In this document: one piece after another, positions 17,253-26,884 of the stretch | Numbering within the stretch: position 1 is the first letter of the stretch | Layout: the number at the start of each line of letters is the position of its first letter | DNA from: Serinicoccus marinus DSM 15273 | GTDB lineage: Bacteria > Actinomycetota > Actinomycetes > Actinomycetales > Dermatophilaceae | DNA: 64,000 nucleotides | NCBI RefSeq assembly: GCF_008386315.1 | Contig: NZ_CP043808.1 | Coordinates: forward strand, 1,922,001-1,986,000 | Direction of reading: 5' to 3' | Made by a program: the position numbers and the translations under genes | Notes under the pieces: generated by a model | The model's database searches: none | What the model saw: the letters and a program-made list of their open reading frames with translations, nothing else | What the model was told of the DNA's origin: nothing

Positions 17253-18329
17253 CTAGCCGATCCCCTTGTTCAGAGCATCCATGAACGCGCTGTCGTCGCT
17301 GGGGAAGTACCCCGCGTACTGGTTCAGGGTGAACGCAGCGTTGGTGTGTCCAGCCCAGGTCTTGATCCGTGGCAGGTCTGCTCCGAGCCTGATCCAGTGA
17401 GTGATAGCGGTATGCCGGAGGTCATGCACGCGAGGATGCTTCTCGTCCAGGCCTCGCTCTGCGCGCTCGTCGTTCCACTTGCCTACGGCGTTCTTGAAGG
17501 TTCGCTCCCCAAAGTTGCTGACGTGAATCTGTGCTCCCCTACCCCCGGTGAACACGTAGTCGCCTGGGAAGCGCAGCATGTGCTCAGCAAGCATGGCCGT
17601 CACCTTGGAGGGCAGCGGCACCGTCCGCATGCCTGCATCGCTCTTGGGGCGTCCTGACGCCTTCTTGCCGCCTTTACCTACCGTCACGGTGCTGTCCACC
17701 CTGACCGTGCTAGCGATGGGGTCAATGTCTGAGCGCACAAGGTCTAGTGCTTCGCCCACTCGCAAGCCTCCATAGGCCAGTAGGTAGACCAGTGCCCGGT
17801 AGCGGGGCAGGATGCACGAGGCAAGGTGCTCAATCTCGTCATGATCGAGAATCACCATGTCTGCTCGTACGGCCTTGGGAAGCCGGATGCCCCGGCAGGG
17901 ACTCAGAGTCAGCACCCCGGCAGTGACGGCAGCATCCAGGCTTGCGCTCAACTCCCCATAGTTGCGTCGCACGGTGGCCGGTGAGCCGGTCTGCTTGGTC
18001 ACCCAGGTCTGCACGTCCGGCTGACTGATCCGCTGCACCGGCAGATGCCCGAAGGTCGGCAGCAAGTGAACCCTGGCGATGCTCTCTGCTCGGATGCGCG
18101 AGGACTCCCGAAGGTCGGGACGGTGCTGCATCCAATTGGCGTGCCAGTCGGCATAGGTGAGTCGTCTGTTGGTGGGGTCCAGCAGCGTGCCCCTGGCGGT
18201 GTCTACCTCAACCTCTGCCTTGAACGTCAGGGCGTCCCGGTGAGCCTTGAACGTCCGCTGCGCGTTGGTGCCCATCGGTGTCCGGTAACGCACCGTCCAG
18301 CCCTTGCCCCGCTGATGCACTGATGCCAT
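17253..18329 (-). CDS. int: tyrosine-type site-specific integrase
   Basis: 358 residues with three parts: an N-terminal arm-binding domain (VHQRGKGWTVRYR), a core-binding SAM-like domain (about residues 60-145) and a catalytic domain. The catalytic residues are visible: arginine in YGGLRVGEAL, HDLRHT, the histidine in WAGHTN and the tyrosine in LNQYAGYF. It cuts and joins the 23-bp core in tRNA-Val to insert or excise the element. The start is the ATG at 18329 (MASVHQRGKG); longer frames lack family similarity. It lies about 190 bp from attR, as expected for an integrase beside its attP. Confidence 0.93.
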   Translation of the reverse strand: MASVHQRGKGWTVRYRTPMGTNAQRTFKAHRDALTFKAEVEVDTARGTLLDPTNRRLTYADWHANWMQHRPDLRESSRIRAESIARVHLLPTFGHLPVQRISQPDVQTWVTKQTGSPATVRRNYGELSASLDAAVTAGVLTLSPCRGIRLPKAVRADMVILDHDEIEHLASCILPRYRALVYLLAYGGLRVGEALDLVRSDIDPIASTVRVDSTVTVGKGGKKASGRPKSDAGMRTVPLPSKVTAMLAEHMLRFPGDYVFTGGRGAQIHVSNFGERTFKNAVGKWNDERAERGLDEKHPRVHDLRHTAITHWIRLGADLPRIKTWAGHTNAAFTLNQYAGYFPSDDSAFMDALNKGIG

Positions 18330-18516
18330 GTTGCTACCCGTCTGTGCGTAGGTCGTCAGACCCCAAGCATGGCACGAGCGCGAACAACATGCGAACACCG
18401 AACCCGCAGTACGTCCCCGCAGGTCACAGTCTTGGAGAATCGTAATATGTTGCTATAGCCCCTTTGACCTGCATATTTATGGTTTTTGCGATGCTGGTCG
18501 GACCCCCCTGCCACGC
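18330..18516. other. right-end flank of the element (integrase leader and arm sites)
   Basis: 187 bp without a gene. Holds one ATGCGAAC box (about 18390) matching the two near the left end, and TGACCTGCAT at 18465-18474, also shared with the left end. It presumably contains the integrase promoter and part of attP. Confidence 0.45.
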
Positions 18517-18539
18517 ACGACCTACGCGGTGTAAACGCG
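18517..18539. repeat. attachment site, right (attR core)
   Basis: The second copy of the 23-bp core, identical to 11520-11542. It lies next to the chromosomal 5' half of the original tRNA-Val. Confidence 0.9.
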
Positions 18540-18566
18540 GCGCTCTACCAACTGAGCTACAGGCCC
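18517..18566 (-). pseudogene. tRNA-Val, displaced 5' half
   Basis: Holds the original 5' part (GGGCCTG, GCTCAGTTGGTAGAGC, anticodon loop TTTACAC) but runs into element DNA after the variable region. There is no T arm or 3' acceptor strand. It keeps the native upstream flank, so the original promoter now drives this broken half. Confidence 0.85.
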
Positions 18567-18592
18567 CTCTCCCGAGGGAGTGTGCGTCATTC

Positions 18593-19075
18593 TTACAGGT
18601 CGCGCACGGCCCGGTGGAGCGCGCCGATCTCGCGCGCCTCGCCGGGCGGGTGCACGAGGTTCCAGCGCACGGTCATCGTCGGGTCGACGAGGAAGGTGCC
18701 GCGCACCGACATACCGGACTCCTCGTCGAAGACGCCGTAGGCCCGCGCCGCCTCGCCGTGCGGCCAGAAGTCGGACAGCAGCGGGAAGCGGTAGCCCTCG
18801 CGCGCCGCCCAGGCCCGCAGCGCGTGCATCGGGTCGCAGGAGATGCCGTAGACCTGCACCCGGTCGTTGACGAACTCGTCGACGTTGAGCTGGATCTCCA
18901 GCAGCTCGCCGGTGCAGATCGAGGAGAAGGCGAAGGGGTAGAAGACCAGCAGCGCGTGCCGGTCGCGCACGACCTCGGAGAGGGTCCGGGTGGCGCCCTC
19001 CTGGTCGACCAGGCTCAGCTCCGGGGCGCGCTCGCCGACCTGCGGGTATGCCGACCCCGTCACGCTCACGCTCAC
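18593..19075 (-). CDS. AhpE-type 1-Cys peroxiredoxin
   Basis: 160 residues of thioredoxin fold. The peroxidatic cysteine is in YPFAFSSICTGEL (about residue 54), the PxxxS/TxxC motif in its AhpE form. The arginine in VRWNLVHPPGEAR-type C-terminal sequence is typical. It reduces peroxides in the cytosol, recycled in actinobacteria by mycoredoxin and mycothiol. The GTG at 19075 overlaps the stop of the DUF3052 gene (GTGA). The linkage DUF3052-peroxiredoxin divergent from aceE is common in actinobacteria. Confidence 0.88.
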   Translation of the reverse strand: MSVSVTGSAYPQVGERAPELSLVDQEGATRTLSEVVRDRHALLVFYPFAFSSICTGELLEIQLNVDEFVNDRVQVYGISCDPMHALRAWAAREGYRFPLLSDFWPHGEAARAYGVFDEESGMSVRGTFLVDPTMTVRWNLVHPPGEAREIGALHRAVRDL

Positions 19076-19518
19076 TTGCGGCCCACCAGCCGCTGGCCGA
19101 TCCAGCCACCGAGGTTGACCGCACCCGAGGCGACCATCGAGCAGGTCGTGCAGGCGTCCTGGACGTCGGCGGCCGGCACCCGGTCCTCGCGCCCGGCGCC
19201 CGGGGTGAGCAGGACGATCGAGCCGCCCTCCTCGAGCGTCGTCAGGGTGTCCATGAGCTCGTCGGCCAGGTCGCCCTCGCCGTCGCGCCACCACAGCAGC
19301 ACGACGTCGACCACCCCGTCGTAGGACTCGCCCTCGACCGGGCTGCCCACCACCTGGGCCGCCGCGTCGCGGACCCCGGGCTCGGTGTCCTCGTCGTCGC
19401 CGTACTCCACGACGATCTGCTCCTCGCGCAGCCCCAGCTTGCGCATGAGTCCCACCAGGGGGTCGGTCCCCTGGTCCTCGCCGTCGGCCTGCTGCTCCGT
19501 CCTGGTCTGCTCGTCCAT
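19072..19518 (-). CDS. DUF3052-family protein
   Basis: A 148-residue acidic protein with the family pattern LGLREEQIVVEYGDDED, a DGVVDVVLLWWRDGEGDL core and a C-terminal VNLGGWIGQRLVGRK. The function is unknown; the family is actinobacterial and usually lies beside aceE, as here (divergent, 123 bp between the starts). The DACTTCSMV stretch has two cysteines that could be redox active, which would suit its coupling to the peroxiredoxin gene, but this is speculation. Confidence 0.85.
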   Translation of the reverse strand: MDEQTRTEQQADGEDQGTDPLVGLMRKLGLREEQIVVEYGDDEDTEPGVRDAAAQVVGSPVEGESYDGVVDVVLLWWRDGEGDLADELMDTLTTLEEGGSIVLLTPGAGREDRVPAADVQDACTTCSMVASGAVNLGGWIGQRLVGRK

Positions 19519-19641
19519 GGTGTGACAAGACAAGCACGCGGCCCGGCGTGAGGCAAAGGCAGCCCGCACCCGGGCGGCGGACGCCACGTCAGTGGTCGTG
19601 ACAGACTGGAGCGGTCACCCCCTGAGGAAGGATCAACCCTG

Positions 19642-22395
19642 ATGACGCAGGAGCGCTCCACTGGCCCTATCTTGAACGGCCTCCCGACCCAGGTCCCGGA
19701 CTCGGACCCCGAGGAGACGCAGGAGTGGCTGGACTCGCTGGACGCGGCGATCGACAGCGGCGGTCGGCAGCGTGCTCGCTACCTCATGCTCCGGATGCTG
19801 GAGCGCGCGCGAGACTCGCAGGTGGGCATCCCCTCCCTCACGACCACGGACTACATCAACACCATCACCCCGGAGCAGGAGGCGACCTTCCCCGGGGACG
19901 AGGACATGGAGCGCCGCTACCGCGCCTGGGTCCGGTGGAACGCCGCGGTCATGGTGCACCGGGCCCAGCACCCGGACATCTCGGTGGGCGGGCACATCTC
20001 CACGTATGCCTCCCAGGCCACCCTGACCGAGGTCGGCTTCAACCACTTCTGGCGCGGCCGCGACCACGAGGGCGGCGGCGACCAGGTCTTCTTCCAGGGC
20101 CACGCCTCCCCCGGCATCTACGCCCGGGCCTTCATGGAGGGTCGGCTCACCGAGGCCGACCTGGACGGCTTCCGGCAGGAGAAGAGCAAGGGCCTGCGCG
20201 ACGACGTCCGCACCGTCCCCTCCTACCCGCACCCGCGCTCGATGCCCGACTTCTGGCAGTTCCCGACGGTCTCGATGGGCATCGGGCCGATGAACGCGAT
20301 CTACCAGGCGTCGTTCAACAAGTACCTCCACAACCGCGGCCTCAAGGACACCAGCCAGCAGCACGTCTGGGCCTTCCTCGGCGACGGCGAGATGGACGAG
20401 CCGGAGTCGCGCGGCCTGCTGCAGGTGGCCGCCAACGACGAGCTCGACAACCTCACCTTCGTCGTCAACTGCAACCTGCAGCGGCTGGACGGCCCGGTGC
20501 GCGGCAACGGCAAGATCGTGCAGGAGCTGGAGAGCTTCTTCCGCGGCGCCGGGTGGAACGTCATCAAGGTGCTGTGGGGCCGCGGCTGGGACGACCTCAT
20601 CGAGAACGACACCTCCGGCGCCCTCGTCAACCTCATGAACACCACGCCGGACGGTGACTTCCAGACCTTCCGCGCCAACGACGGCGCCTGGATCCGGGAC
20701 CACTTCTTCGGGCGCGACCCGCGCACCAAGGAGCTGGTCAAGGACTGGAGCGACGAGGACATCTGGTGGCGGCTCAAGCGCGGCGGCCACGACTACCACA
20801 AGGTCTTCGCCGCCTACCAGGCCGCGATGAACCACACCGGCCAGCCGACGGTCATCCTGGCGCACACCATCAAGGGCTACTCGCTGGGCACCCGCTTCGC
20901 CGGTCGCAACGCCACCCACCAGATGAAGAAGCTCAGCCTGGACGACCTCAAGGCCTTCCGCGACAGCCTCAAGATCCCGATCACCGACGAGCAGCTCGAG
21001 GCCGACCCCTACGCCCCGCCCTACTACCACCCGGGTCAGGACGACGAGGCGATCCAGTATCTCCAGGAGCGGCGCCGCGCCCTCGGCGGCTACCTGCCCA
21101 AGCGGGAGCCCGCCCGCACGGCGCTCCCGCTGCCGGCGGAGAAGGTCTACGACGTGGCCAAGAAGGGGTCGGGCAAGCAGGAGGTCGCCACCACCATGGC
21201 CCTGGTCCGCATCTTCAAGGAGTGGATGCGCGACAAGGAGTTCGGCAAGCACATCGTGCCGATCATCCCGGACGAGGCCCGCACCTTCGGGATGGACAGC
21301 TTCTTCCCGACGGCCAAGATCTACAACGTCCACGGGCAGAACTACACCTCGGTCGACGCCGACCTCATGCTCGCCTACAAGGAGTCCGAGCAGGGCCAGA
21401 TCCTGCACGTCGGGATCAACGAGGCCGGGTCGGTGGCCGCCTTCAGCGCTGCCGGCACGTCCTACGACACCCACCAGGTGCCGATGGTGCCGTTCTACAT
21501 CTTCTACTCGATGTTCGGCTTCCAGCGCACCGGCGACGGCATCTGGGCCGCGGCCGACCAGCTCGCCAAGGGCTTCATGATCGGCGCGACCGCGGGCCGG
21601 ACGACGCTCACCGGAGAGGGGCTGCAGCACGCCGACGGCCACTCCCCGCTGCTCGCCTCGACCAACCCGGCGGTGGTCTCCTACGACCCGGCCTACGCCT
21701 ACGAGCTGGCGCACATCCTCCCCGACGCGCTGGAGCGGATGTACGGCGAGAACCCCGAGGAGCTCATCTACTACCTCACCGTCTACAACGAGCCGATGCA
21801 CCAGCCGGCCCAGCCCGAGGACGTCGACGCCGAGGGCATCGTCGCCGGGATGCACCGGATCGCCGCAGACGAGCCGCAGGAGGGCAAGCACGTGCGGCTG
21901 CTCGCCTCGGGCGTCGGGGTGCCGTGGGCGCTGGAGGCAGCCGAGCTGCTCCGCGAGGACTGGGGCGTGACCTCCGACGTGTGGTCGGTCACCTCGTGGT
22001 CGCAGCTGCGGCGCGAGGCGATGTCCTGCGACGAGGACGCCTTCCTGGACCCCGACGCCGAGCGCCGGGTCCCCTACGTCACCCGTCGCCTGTCCGAGGG
22101 CACCGGGCCGGTCATCGCGACGAGCGACTACATGCGGGCGGTGCAGGACCAGATCGCCCCGTGGGTGCCGGAGGACTACTACTCCCTCGGTGCCGACGGC
22201 TTCGGCTTCGCCGACACCCGGGCCGCGGCCCGCCGGTTCTTCCACATCGACGGCCCGTCGATGGCGGTCAAGGCGCTGCAGATGCTCGCCGACCGCGGCG
22301 AGATCGACCCGCAGGTCGCCAAGGACGCGGCGGAGAAGTACCGCCTGCTCGACGTGACGGCCGGCACGTCCGGCAACGTCGGCGGCGACGCCTGA
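19642..22395 (+). CDS. aceE: pyruvate dehydrogenase E1, homodimeric type
   Basis: A 917-residue thiamine-diphosphate enzyme that decarboxylates pyruvate and passes the acetyl group to the E2 lipoyl protein, giving acetyl-CoA. The ThDP/Mg motif [10 protein letters not shown] is near residue 250. HTIKGYSLG and [11 protein letters not shown], the transketolase-like central domain, and the C-terminal RRFFHIDG segment are all in place, and length equals the family norm. An AGGAAGGA Shine-Dalgarno precedes the ATG. The E2 and E3 genes are elsewhere, as usual in actinobacteria. It converges with the GDPD gene with 8 bp between the stops. Confidence 0.96.
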   Translation: MTQERSTGPILNGLPTQVPDSDPEETQEWLDSLDAAIDSGGRQRARYLMLRMLERARDSQVGIPSLTTTDYINTITPEQEATFPGDEDMERRYRAWVRWNAAVMVHRAQHPDISVGGHISTYASQATLTEVGFNHFWRGRDHEGGGDQVFFQGHASPGIYARAFMEGRLTEADLDGFRQEKSKGLRDDVRTVPSYPHPRSMPDFWQFPTVSMGIGPMNAIYQASFNKYLHNRGLKDTSQQHVWAFLGDGEMDEPESRGLLQVAANDELDNLTFVVNCNLQRLDGPVRGNGKIVQELESFFRGAGWNVIKVLWGRGWDDLIENDTSGALVNLMNTTPDGDFQTFRANDGAWIRDHFFGRDPRTKELVKDWSDEDIWWRLKRGGHDYHKVFAAYQAAMNHTGQPTVILAHTIKGYSLGTRFAGRNATHQMKKLSLDDLKAFRDSLKIPITDEQLEADPYAPPYYHPGQDDEAIQYLQERRRALGGYLPKREPARTALPLPAEKVYDVAKKGSGKQEVATTMALVRIFKEWMRDKEFGKHIVPIIPDEARTFGMDSFFPTAKIYNVHGQNYTSVDADLMLAYKESEQGQILHVGINEAGSVAAFSAAGTSYDTHQVPMVPFYIFYSMFGFQRTGDGIWAAADQLAKGFMIGATAGRTTLTGEGLQHADGHSPLLASTNPAVVSYDPAYAYELAHILPDALERMYGENPEELIYYLTVYNEPMHQPAQPEDVDAEGIVAGMHRIAADEPQEGKHVRLLASGVGVPWALEAAELLREDWGVTSDVWSVTSWSQLRREAMSCDEDAFLDPDAERRVPYVTRRLSEGTGPVIATSDYMRAVQDQIAPWVPEDYYSLGADGFGFADTRAAARRFFHIDGPSMAVKALQMLADRGEIDPQVAKDAAEKYRLLDVTAGTSGNVGGDA

Positions 22396-22403
22396 GGCTG
22401 CGC

Positions 22404-23450
22404 TCAGCCCCCGAAGGCCCTAGGGTCGCGCACCGCCTGCACCACGAGGTCGGGATGGTCGGTGAAGATGCCGTCCACCCCGGCCGCCAGGTGCGCCCGC
22501 ACCTCCGCGGCCAGGTCGCCGTGCTGGCGGTCCGGCCCCGGTGAGCCGTCCGGTCCGGTGCTGCGCAGCGGCGTCGGCAGGAAGCGGTTCTCCGCGCGGA
22601 AGGTCCACGCGTGGACGACCAGCCCAGCCGTATGCGCGTCCGCGACGAGCGAGGTCGGCTCCCCCAGCGCGCCCTCCGGGGTCCGGGGCAGCACCATCGT
22701 CCTGCTCGGGCCCACGCCGGTGAGGACGCCCTCGAGACCGCGCAGCCCCTCCGGCGACAGCAGCTCGGCATACGTGAGCCGCTCGCCGGCCGCCACGAGG
22801 TCGGCCGGCACGTCGTCGAAGGCGGTGGCCAGGAGCACTTGCCGCAGCGGTGACCCCAGCCGCTCCCGCAGGGTGCGCAGGCTCCCCGGCTCGAAGCACT
22901 GCACCCACACCGCCTCACGGCCCTCCTCCCCCAGCAGACCGCCGGCCTCCAGGTCGGCCAGCAACCGCTCCTCCAGCGGCAGGCCGGCCGCCGCGAGGTG
23001 GGTGGGGTGCTTGAGCTCGACGTAGAGCCCGATCCGCCGGCCGAGCTCGTCGCTCAGCCGCGCGCGCAGCTCGATGATCTCGGCGAAGGTCGGCACCGGC
23101 CACTCACCGTCGTGCTCGGTGCCGCGCAGCGCGGGCAGTCGCTCGCGGGCACGGACCGTGCGCAGCTCCTCCAGGGTGAGGTCCTCGGTGAAGACCCCGT
23201 CGACCTCCTTGCCGTCGACCACCGCCCGGCGTCGGCGGGCGGCGAGCTCGGGGTGGTCGGCGACGTCGGTGGTGCCCCAGATGTCGTTCTCGTGCCGGGC
23301 CACCAGCACGCCGTCCCGGGTCGGCACGAGGTCCAGCTCCAGGTGGTCGGCACCCTGCCGGGCCGCGAGCTCGTAGGCCGCGAGGGTGTGCTCGGGGAGG
23401 TAGCCGCTGGCGCCGCGGTGACCGAGGACGAGGGGTGCGGTGGTCGGCAT
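22404..23450 (-). CDS. glycerophosphodiester phosphodiesterase
   Basis: A 348-residue GDPD-family TIM barrel that hydrolyses glycerophosphodiesters to glycerol 3-phosphate and an alcohol. The catalytic HRGASGYLPEHT (residues about 10-21), the metal-binding ELDLVPTRDG and HE, and the C-terminal GVDGIFTDHPDL are all present. No signal peptide, so it is cytosolic. The ATG at 23450 was chosen; a start 6 codons upstream (MGQDRG) is possible. It is divergent from the PucR-type regulator. Confidence 0.92.
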   Translation of the reverse strand: MPTTAPLVLGHRGASGYLPEHTLAAYELAARQGADHLELDLVPTRDGVLVARHENDIWGTTDVADHPELAARRRRAVVDGKEVDGVFTEDLTLEELRTVRARERLPALRGTEHDGEWPVPTFAEIIELRARLSDELGRRIGLYVELKHPTHLAAAGLPLEERLLADLEAGGLLGEEGREAVWVQCFEPGSLRTLRERLGSPLRQVLLATAFDDVPADLVAAGERLTYAELLSPEGLRGLEGVLTGVGPSRTMVLPRTPEGALGEPTSLVADAHTAGLVVHAWTFRAENRFLPTPLRSTGPDGSPGPDRQHGDLAAEVRAHLAAGVDGIFTDHPDLVVQAVRDPRAFGG

Positions 23451-23498
23451 ACCCCGATCCTGTCCCATCGGGCGAGCACGCGGCGCTAGGCTCGCGCG

Positions 23499-24662
23499 GT
23501 GCCCCCGTCCACACGAGAGAGCCTGCCCCGCCGCGCGGGCGAGCTCGCCACCCGTGCCACCGGGCGGATGGAGGCCGAGCACCAGTGGTTCCGCGAGCTC
23601 GGCGCCGCGGACCGGTCCTGGGTCGGGCTCGTCGCCCAGGCGGGGATCTCGGCGCTGCTGGACTGGTATGCCGACGGCGCCCGCACCGACCCGCCGGGGC
23701 AGGTCTTCGCCGCCGCGCCGCCCAGCCTGGCGGGCACGATCACCCTGGCGCAGACGCTCGACCTCGCGCGCACCGCCATCGCGACCGTGGAGGACGCGGT
23801 GCCCGAGCTGGTGACGGCGCAGGAGGCGCCGGCGCTGCGCGAGGCGGTGCTGCGCTACGCGCGGGACATCGCCTTCGCCGCCGCCGAGCTGTATGCCCGC
23901 TCCGCCGACCACCGCGGCGGCTGGGACACCCGGCTGGAGACCCTGGTGGTGCACGCGGTGGTGCGTGGCGAGGCCAACGACGCGATGGCCTCGCGGGCCG
24001 CCGAGCTGGGGTGGGAGGGCGTAAGCGACGTGGCGGTCGTCGCGGGGGTCCTGCCCGCCGGCGACCCCACGCCGGTCGTCGCGGAGCTGCGGGCGGCAGC
24101 CGGAGCGCTCGGCCTGCGGTGCCTGGCGGCCGGTCACGACCGACGCCTGGTGTGCGTCCTCGGGGGGACGACCGACCCCGCGGCCGACGCGCTGCGGCTC
24201 GTGGACTCCTTCGGCGAGGGCCCGGTCGTGGTCGGGCCCCGCGTGCCGCACCTCTTCGCCGCCGGGCGCAGCGCCCGGGCCGCGCTCTCCGGGGTCGACG
24301 CCGCACCGGCGTGGACCGGCGCGCCCCGGCCGGTGGCGGCGGACGAGCTGCTCCCGGAACGGGCGCTGCTCGGCGAGGGCCCGGCGCGACGCGTCCTCGT
24401 GGACCGGGTCTACGTCCCGCTCCGAGACCACCCCTCGGCGCTGCTCGACACGGTCCAGGCCTACCTCGACCAGGGGATGGTGCTGGAGGCCACCGCCCGG
24501 CTGCTCTTCCTGCACCCCAACACGGTGCGCTACCGGCTGCGCCGGGTCGGCGAGGTCGTCGGGCTCGACCCGCACACCGCGCGCGACGCCTGGGTCCTGC
24601 AGGTCGCCCTGGCCCTCGGCCGCATGGGCAGCGGCCCGCGCCTGTGGCGCGGCGGCCGCTGA
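23499..24662 (+). CDS. PucR/CdaR-type regulator, FasR-like
   Basis: A 387-residue regulator: an N-terminal sensory region of about 170 residues, a middle GGDEF-like degenerate domain, and a C-terminal PucR helix-turn-helix (about residues 310-365; LLDTVQAYLDQGMVLEATAR, then HPNTVRYRLRRV). It lies directly upstream of fabD, the position of FasR, which activates the fabD-fabH-acpP-fabF operon in Streptomyces. That role is likely by context. The GTG at 23499 is 6 bp after TAGGCT with no Shine-Dalgarno (leaderless). A hairpin follows the stop. Confidence 0.87.
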   Translation: MPPSTRESLPRRAGELATRATGRMEAEHQWFRELGAADRSWVGLVAQAGISALLDWYADGARTDPPGQVFAAAPPSLAGTITLAQTLDLARTAIATVEDAVPELVTAQEAPALREAVLRYARDIAFAAAELYARSADHRGGWDTRLETLVVHAVVRGEANDAMASRAAELGWEGVSDVAVVAGVLPAGDPTPVVAELRAAAGALGLRCLAAGHDRRLVCVLGGTTDPAADALRLVDSFGEGPVVVGPRVPHLFAAGRSARAALSGVDAAPAWTGAPRPVAADELLPERALLGEGPARRVLVDRVYVPLRDHPSALLDTVQAYLDQGMVLEATARLLFLHPNTVRYRLRRVGEVVGLDPHTARDAWVLQVALALGRMGSGPRLWRGGR

Positions 24663-24678
24663 CCCACCCCCGTCGAGA

Positions 24679-24704
24679 GCCGACCGGACACCCCGTGTGT
24701 CGGC
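24679..24704 (+). terminator. hairpin between the PucR gene and fabD
   Basis: GCCGAC (24679-24684) and GTCGGC (24699-24704) with inner ACAC/GTGT pairing form a stem, followed at a distance by GGCTTTGG. The T-run is weak, so this may be an attenuator rather than a full terminator. Confidence 0.4.
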
Positions 24705-24798
24705 CGGTAGGGCTTTGGATGATGTGCACAACGAAGGACCCCGATCATCGTGCGTCTTGGTGTCGCCCGATGGAGGGTCTCACCGGCAGAGTAGGGGC

Positions 24799-25728
24799 GT
24801 GCTCGTCATCGTCGCGCCCGGACAGGGCTCTCAGACCCCCGGCTTCCTCGCCCCCTGGCTCGAGGAGCCCTCCGTGCGGGGGCGGGTCGACGCGCTGGCC
24901 GCCGCGGCCTCGCTCGACCTCGTCACCCACGGCACCACCTCGGACGCGGAGACCATCAAGGACACCGCGGTCGCCCAGCCGCTCATCGTCAGCGCCGGCC
25001 TGGCCACGCTGCCGCTCGTGCTGGAGGGCGCGGACCTCCCCCGGCACGTCTCGGCCACCGCCGGCCACTCCGTCGGGGAGATCACCGCCGCGGCGATCGC
25101 GGGGGTCCTCACCCCCGACGACGCCGTCGGCTTCGTCCGCGAGCGCGGGCTGGGCATGGCCGAGGCGGCCGCCCTCACCCCCACCGGCATGGCGGCCGTG
25201 GTCGGCGGCGACCCCGACGAGGTCGCCGAGGCCCTGGAGCGTCACGGCCTGACCCCCGCCAACATGAACGGCGCCGGCCAGGTGGTCGCCGCCGGCACGA
25301 CCGACCAGCTCGGCGCCCTGGAGCAGGACGCCCCGCACCGTGCCCGGGTGATCCCGCTGCAGGTCGCCGGCGCCTTCCACACCCACCACATGCAACCGGC
25401 CGCCGACCGCCTCACCCGGCACGCGGAGACGCTGCGCCCGCAGGACCCGCGCATCCCGCTGCTGTCCAACGCCGACGGCCGGGTCGTCGCCGACGGCACC
25501 GAGGTGCTGCGCCGCCTCATCGCTCAGGTCGCCGGGCCGGTCCGCTGGGACCTCACCATGGAGGCCTTTATCGACATGGGGGTCACCGGGCTGATCGAGC
25601 TGCCGCCGGCGGGCACGCTGGTCGGTCTCGCCAAGCGGGGTATGCGCGGGGTCGAGACCCTGGCGCTCAGGACCCCCGACGACCTCGAGGCCGCGGCCCG
25701 CATGGTCCGCGAGCACGGCACCGCCTGA
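24799..25728 (+). CDS. fabD: ACP S-malonyltransferase
   Basis: A 309-residue malonyl-CoA:ACP transacylase that loads malonate onto AcpP for type II fatty-acid synthesis. APGQGSQTPGF opens the protein. The nucleophile serine is in GHSVGE (about residue 91) and the catalytic histidine in GAFHTHHM (about residue 193). The GTG at 24799 (VLVIVAPGQGS) is chosen because all homologues begin just before this motif. It is the first gene of fabD-fabH-acpP-fabF. Confidence 0.95.
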   Translation: MLVIVAPGQGSQTPGFLAPWLEEPSVRGRVDALAAAASLDLVTHGTTSDAETIKDTAVAQPLIVSAGLATLPLVLEGADLPRHVSATAGHSVGEITAAAIAGVLTPDDAVGFVRERGLGMAEAAALTPTGMAAVVGGDPDEVAEALERHGLTPANMNGAGQVVAAGTTDQLGALEQDAPHRARVIPLQVAGAFHTHHMQPAADRLTRHAETLRPQDPRIPLLSNADGRVVADGTEVLRRLIAQVAGPVRWDLTMEAFIDMGVTGLIELPPAGTLVGLAKRGMRGVETLALRTPDDLEAAARMVREHGTA

Positions 25729-25775
25729 GCACCACGACCGCCCGCCCCACCACGCATACCCAGGAGGATCCGACC

Positions 25776-26804
25776 GTGAGCACCCCCACCCTGTCGGCCC
25801 CGACCACGCTGCGCCACGCCCGCATCCTCGGCCTGGGCGGCTACCGCCCCGAGCGGGTGGTCACCAACGAGGAGATCCTGCAGTTCATCGAGTCCAGCGA
25901 CGAGTGGATCCGGCAGCGCTCGGGCATCGTCACCCGGCGCTTCGCGCGGGACGACGAGAGTGTCGTCGACATGGCCGAGGCCGCCTCGCGTCAGGCGCTG
26001 GACCGGGCCGGGCTCGAGCCGGGCCAGGTGGACGCGGTGCTCATGGCGACCGTCACCCACCCGCTGCAGACGCCCGCGGCCGCCCCGATCCTGGCGCACC
26101 GGCTGGGCATCGAGGACCCGGCGGCGATGGACCTCTCCGCCGCCTGCGCGGGCTACTGCTACGCCATCAGCCTGGCCAACGACATGGTCCGGGCGGGGAC
26201 CGCCGACACCGTCCTGGTCGTCGGGGTCGAGAAGCTCTCCGACTTCACCGACAAGCACGACCGCGGGTCGGCCTTCATCTTCGGCGACGGCGCGGGCGCG
26301 GCGGTCGTGGGCGTCTCGGACCGCCCCGGCATCGGGCCCACGGTCTGGGGCAGCCTCGGCGACCGCGCCGACGCGATCACCCAGCGCGAGTCGTGGACCG
26401 ACCTGCGGCCCGAGATGGAGGCGGAGGGCCGCGAGGCCGGGATCGCCTGGCCGGCCTTCGTCATGCAGGGGCAGACCGTCTTCCGCTGGGCCGTCTTCTC
26501 GATGGCCCCGGTGGCGCAGCAGGCGGTCGAGGCCGCGGGCATCACGCCGGCGGACCTCGCCGCCTTCGTCCCGCACCAGGCCAACATGCGGATCACGGAC
26601 GCGATGGTCAAGGCGCTCGACCTGCCGCCGCACGTCCCGGTCGCCCGGGACATCGCCGAGACCGGCAACACCTCGGCCGCGTCCATCCCGCTGGCGATGA
26701 GCCGCATGCTCGACGAGGGCGAGGCGCCGCACGGCGGCCTGGCGCTGCAGATCGGCTTCGGCGCCGGGCTGGTCTACGCCGCCCAGGTCGTGGAGATGCC
26801 CTGA
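25776..26804 (+). CDS. fabH: beta-ketoacyl-ACP synthase III
   Basis: A 342-residue KAS III that condenses an acyl-CoA primer with malonyl-ACP to start fatty-acid chains, often with branched primers in actinobacteria. The Cys-His-Asn triad is visible: C124 in SAACAGYCYA, H267 in VPHQANMRI and N298 in ETGNTSAASIP. It starts with a GTG after CAGGAGGATCC, a strong Shine-Dalgarno. It lies 47 bp downstream of fabD in the same operon. Confidence 0.96.
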   Translation: MSTPTLSAPTTLRHARILGLGGYRPERVVTNEEILQFIESSDEWIRQRSGIVTRRFARDDESVVDMAEAASRQALDRAGLEPGQVDAVLMATVTHPLQTPAAAPILAHRLGIEDPAAMDLSAACAGYCYAISLANDMVRAGTADTVLVVGVEKLSDFTDKHDRGSAFIFGDGAGAAVVGVSDRPGIGPTVWGSLGDRADAITQRESWTDLRPEMEAEGREAGIAWPAFVMQGQTVFRWAVFSMAPVAQQAVEAAGITPADLAAFVPHQANMRITDAMVKALDLPPHVPVARDIAETGNTSAASIPLAMSRMLDEGEAPHGGLALQIGFGAGLVYAAQVVEMP

Positions 26805-26884
26805 GCGCGGCACACTGACTCCCGTGGCCCGGCGGGTGAGCAACGATCCGGGTCGGCAATGGTCCCAACGCTAGGAGGAAGCAC

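Larger units (their letters stand above)
11520..18539. mobile_element. 7-kb integrative element, probable capsid-carrying phage satellite
   Basis: Bounded by a 23-bp direct repeat inside tRNA-Val. Content from the right: tyrosine integrase, Lsr2-like protein, iteron-like repeat field, operon of a 64-residue protein, AAA ATPase and two small proteins, one major capsid gene (frameshifted), HNH nuclease, and two rightward membrane-protein genes at the far end. Base composition is clearly lower in GC than the flanks, with runs such as TTTTTCACATTCAG. It has no terminase, portal, tail or lysis genes, so it cannot make virions alone. This fits a satellite that uses a helper phage, or a remnant prophage. 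The frameshifted capsid gene leaves its activity open. Confidence 0.8.

Noticed and set aside
18517..18566. Second tRNA-Val gene
   Set aside because: It lacks the T arm and 3' acceptor strand; it is the stranded 5' half created by integration.
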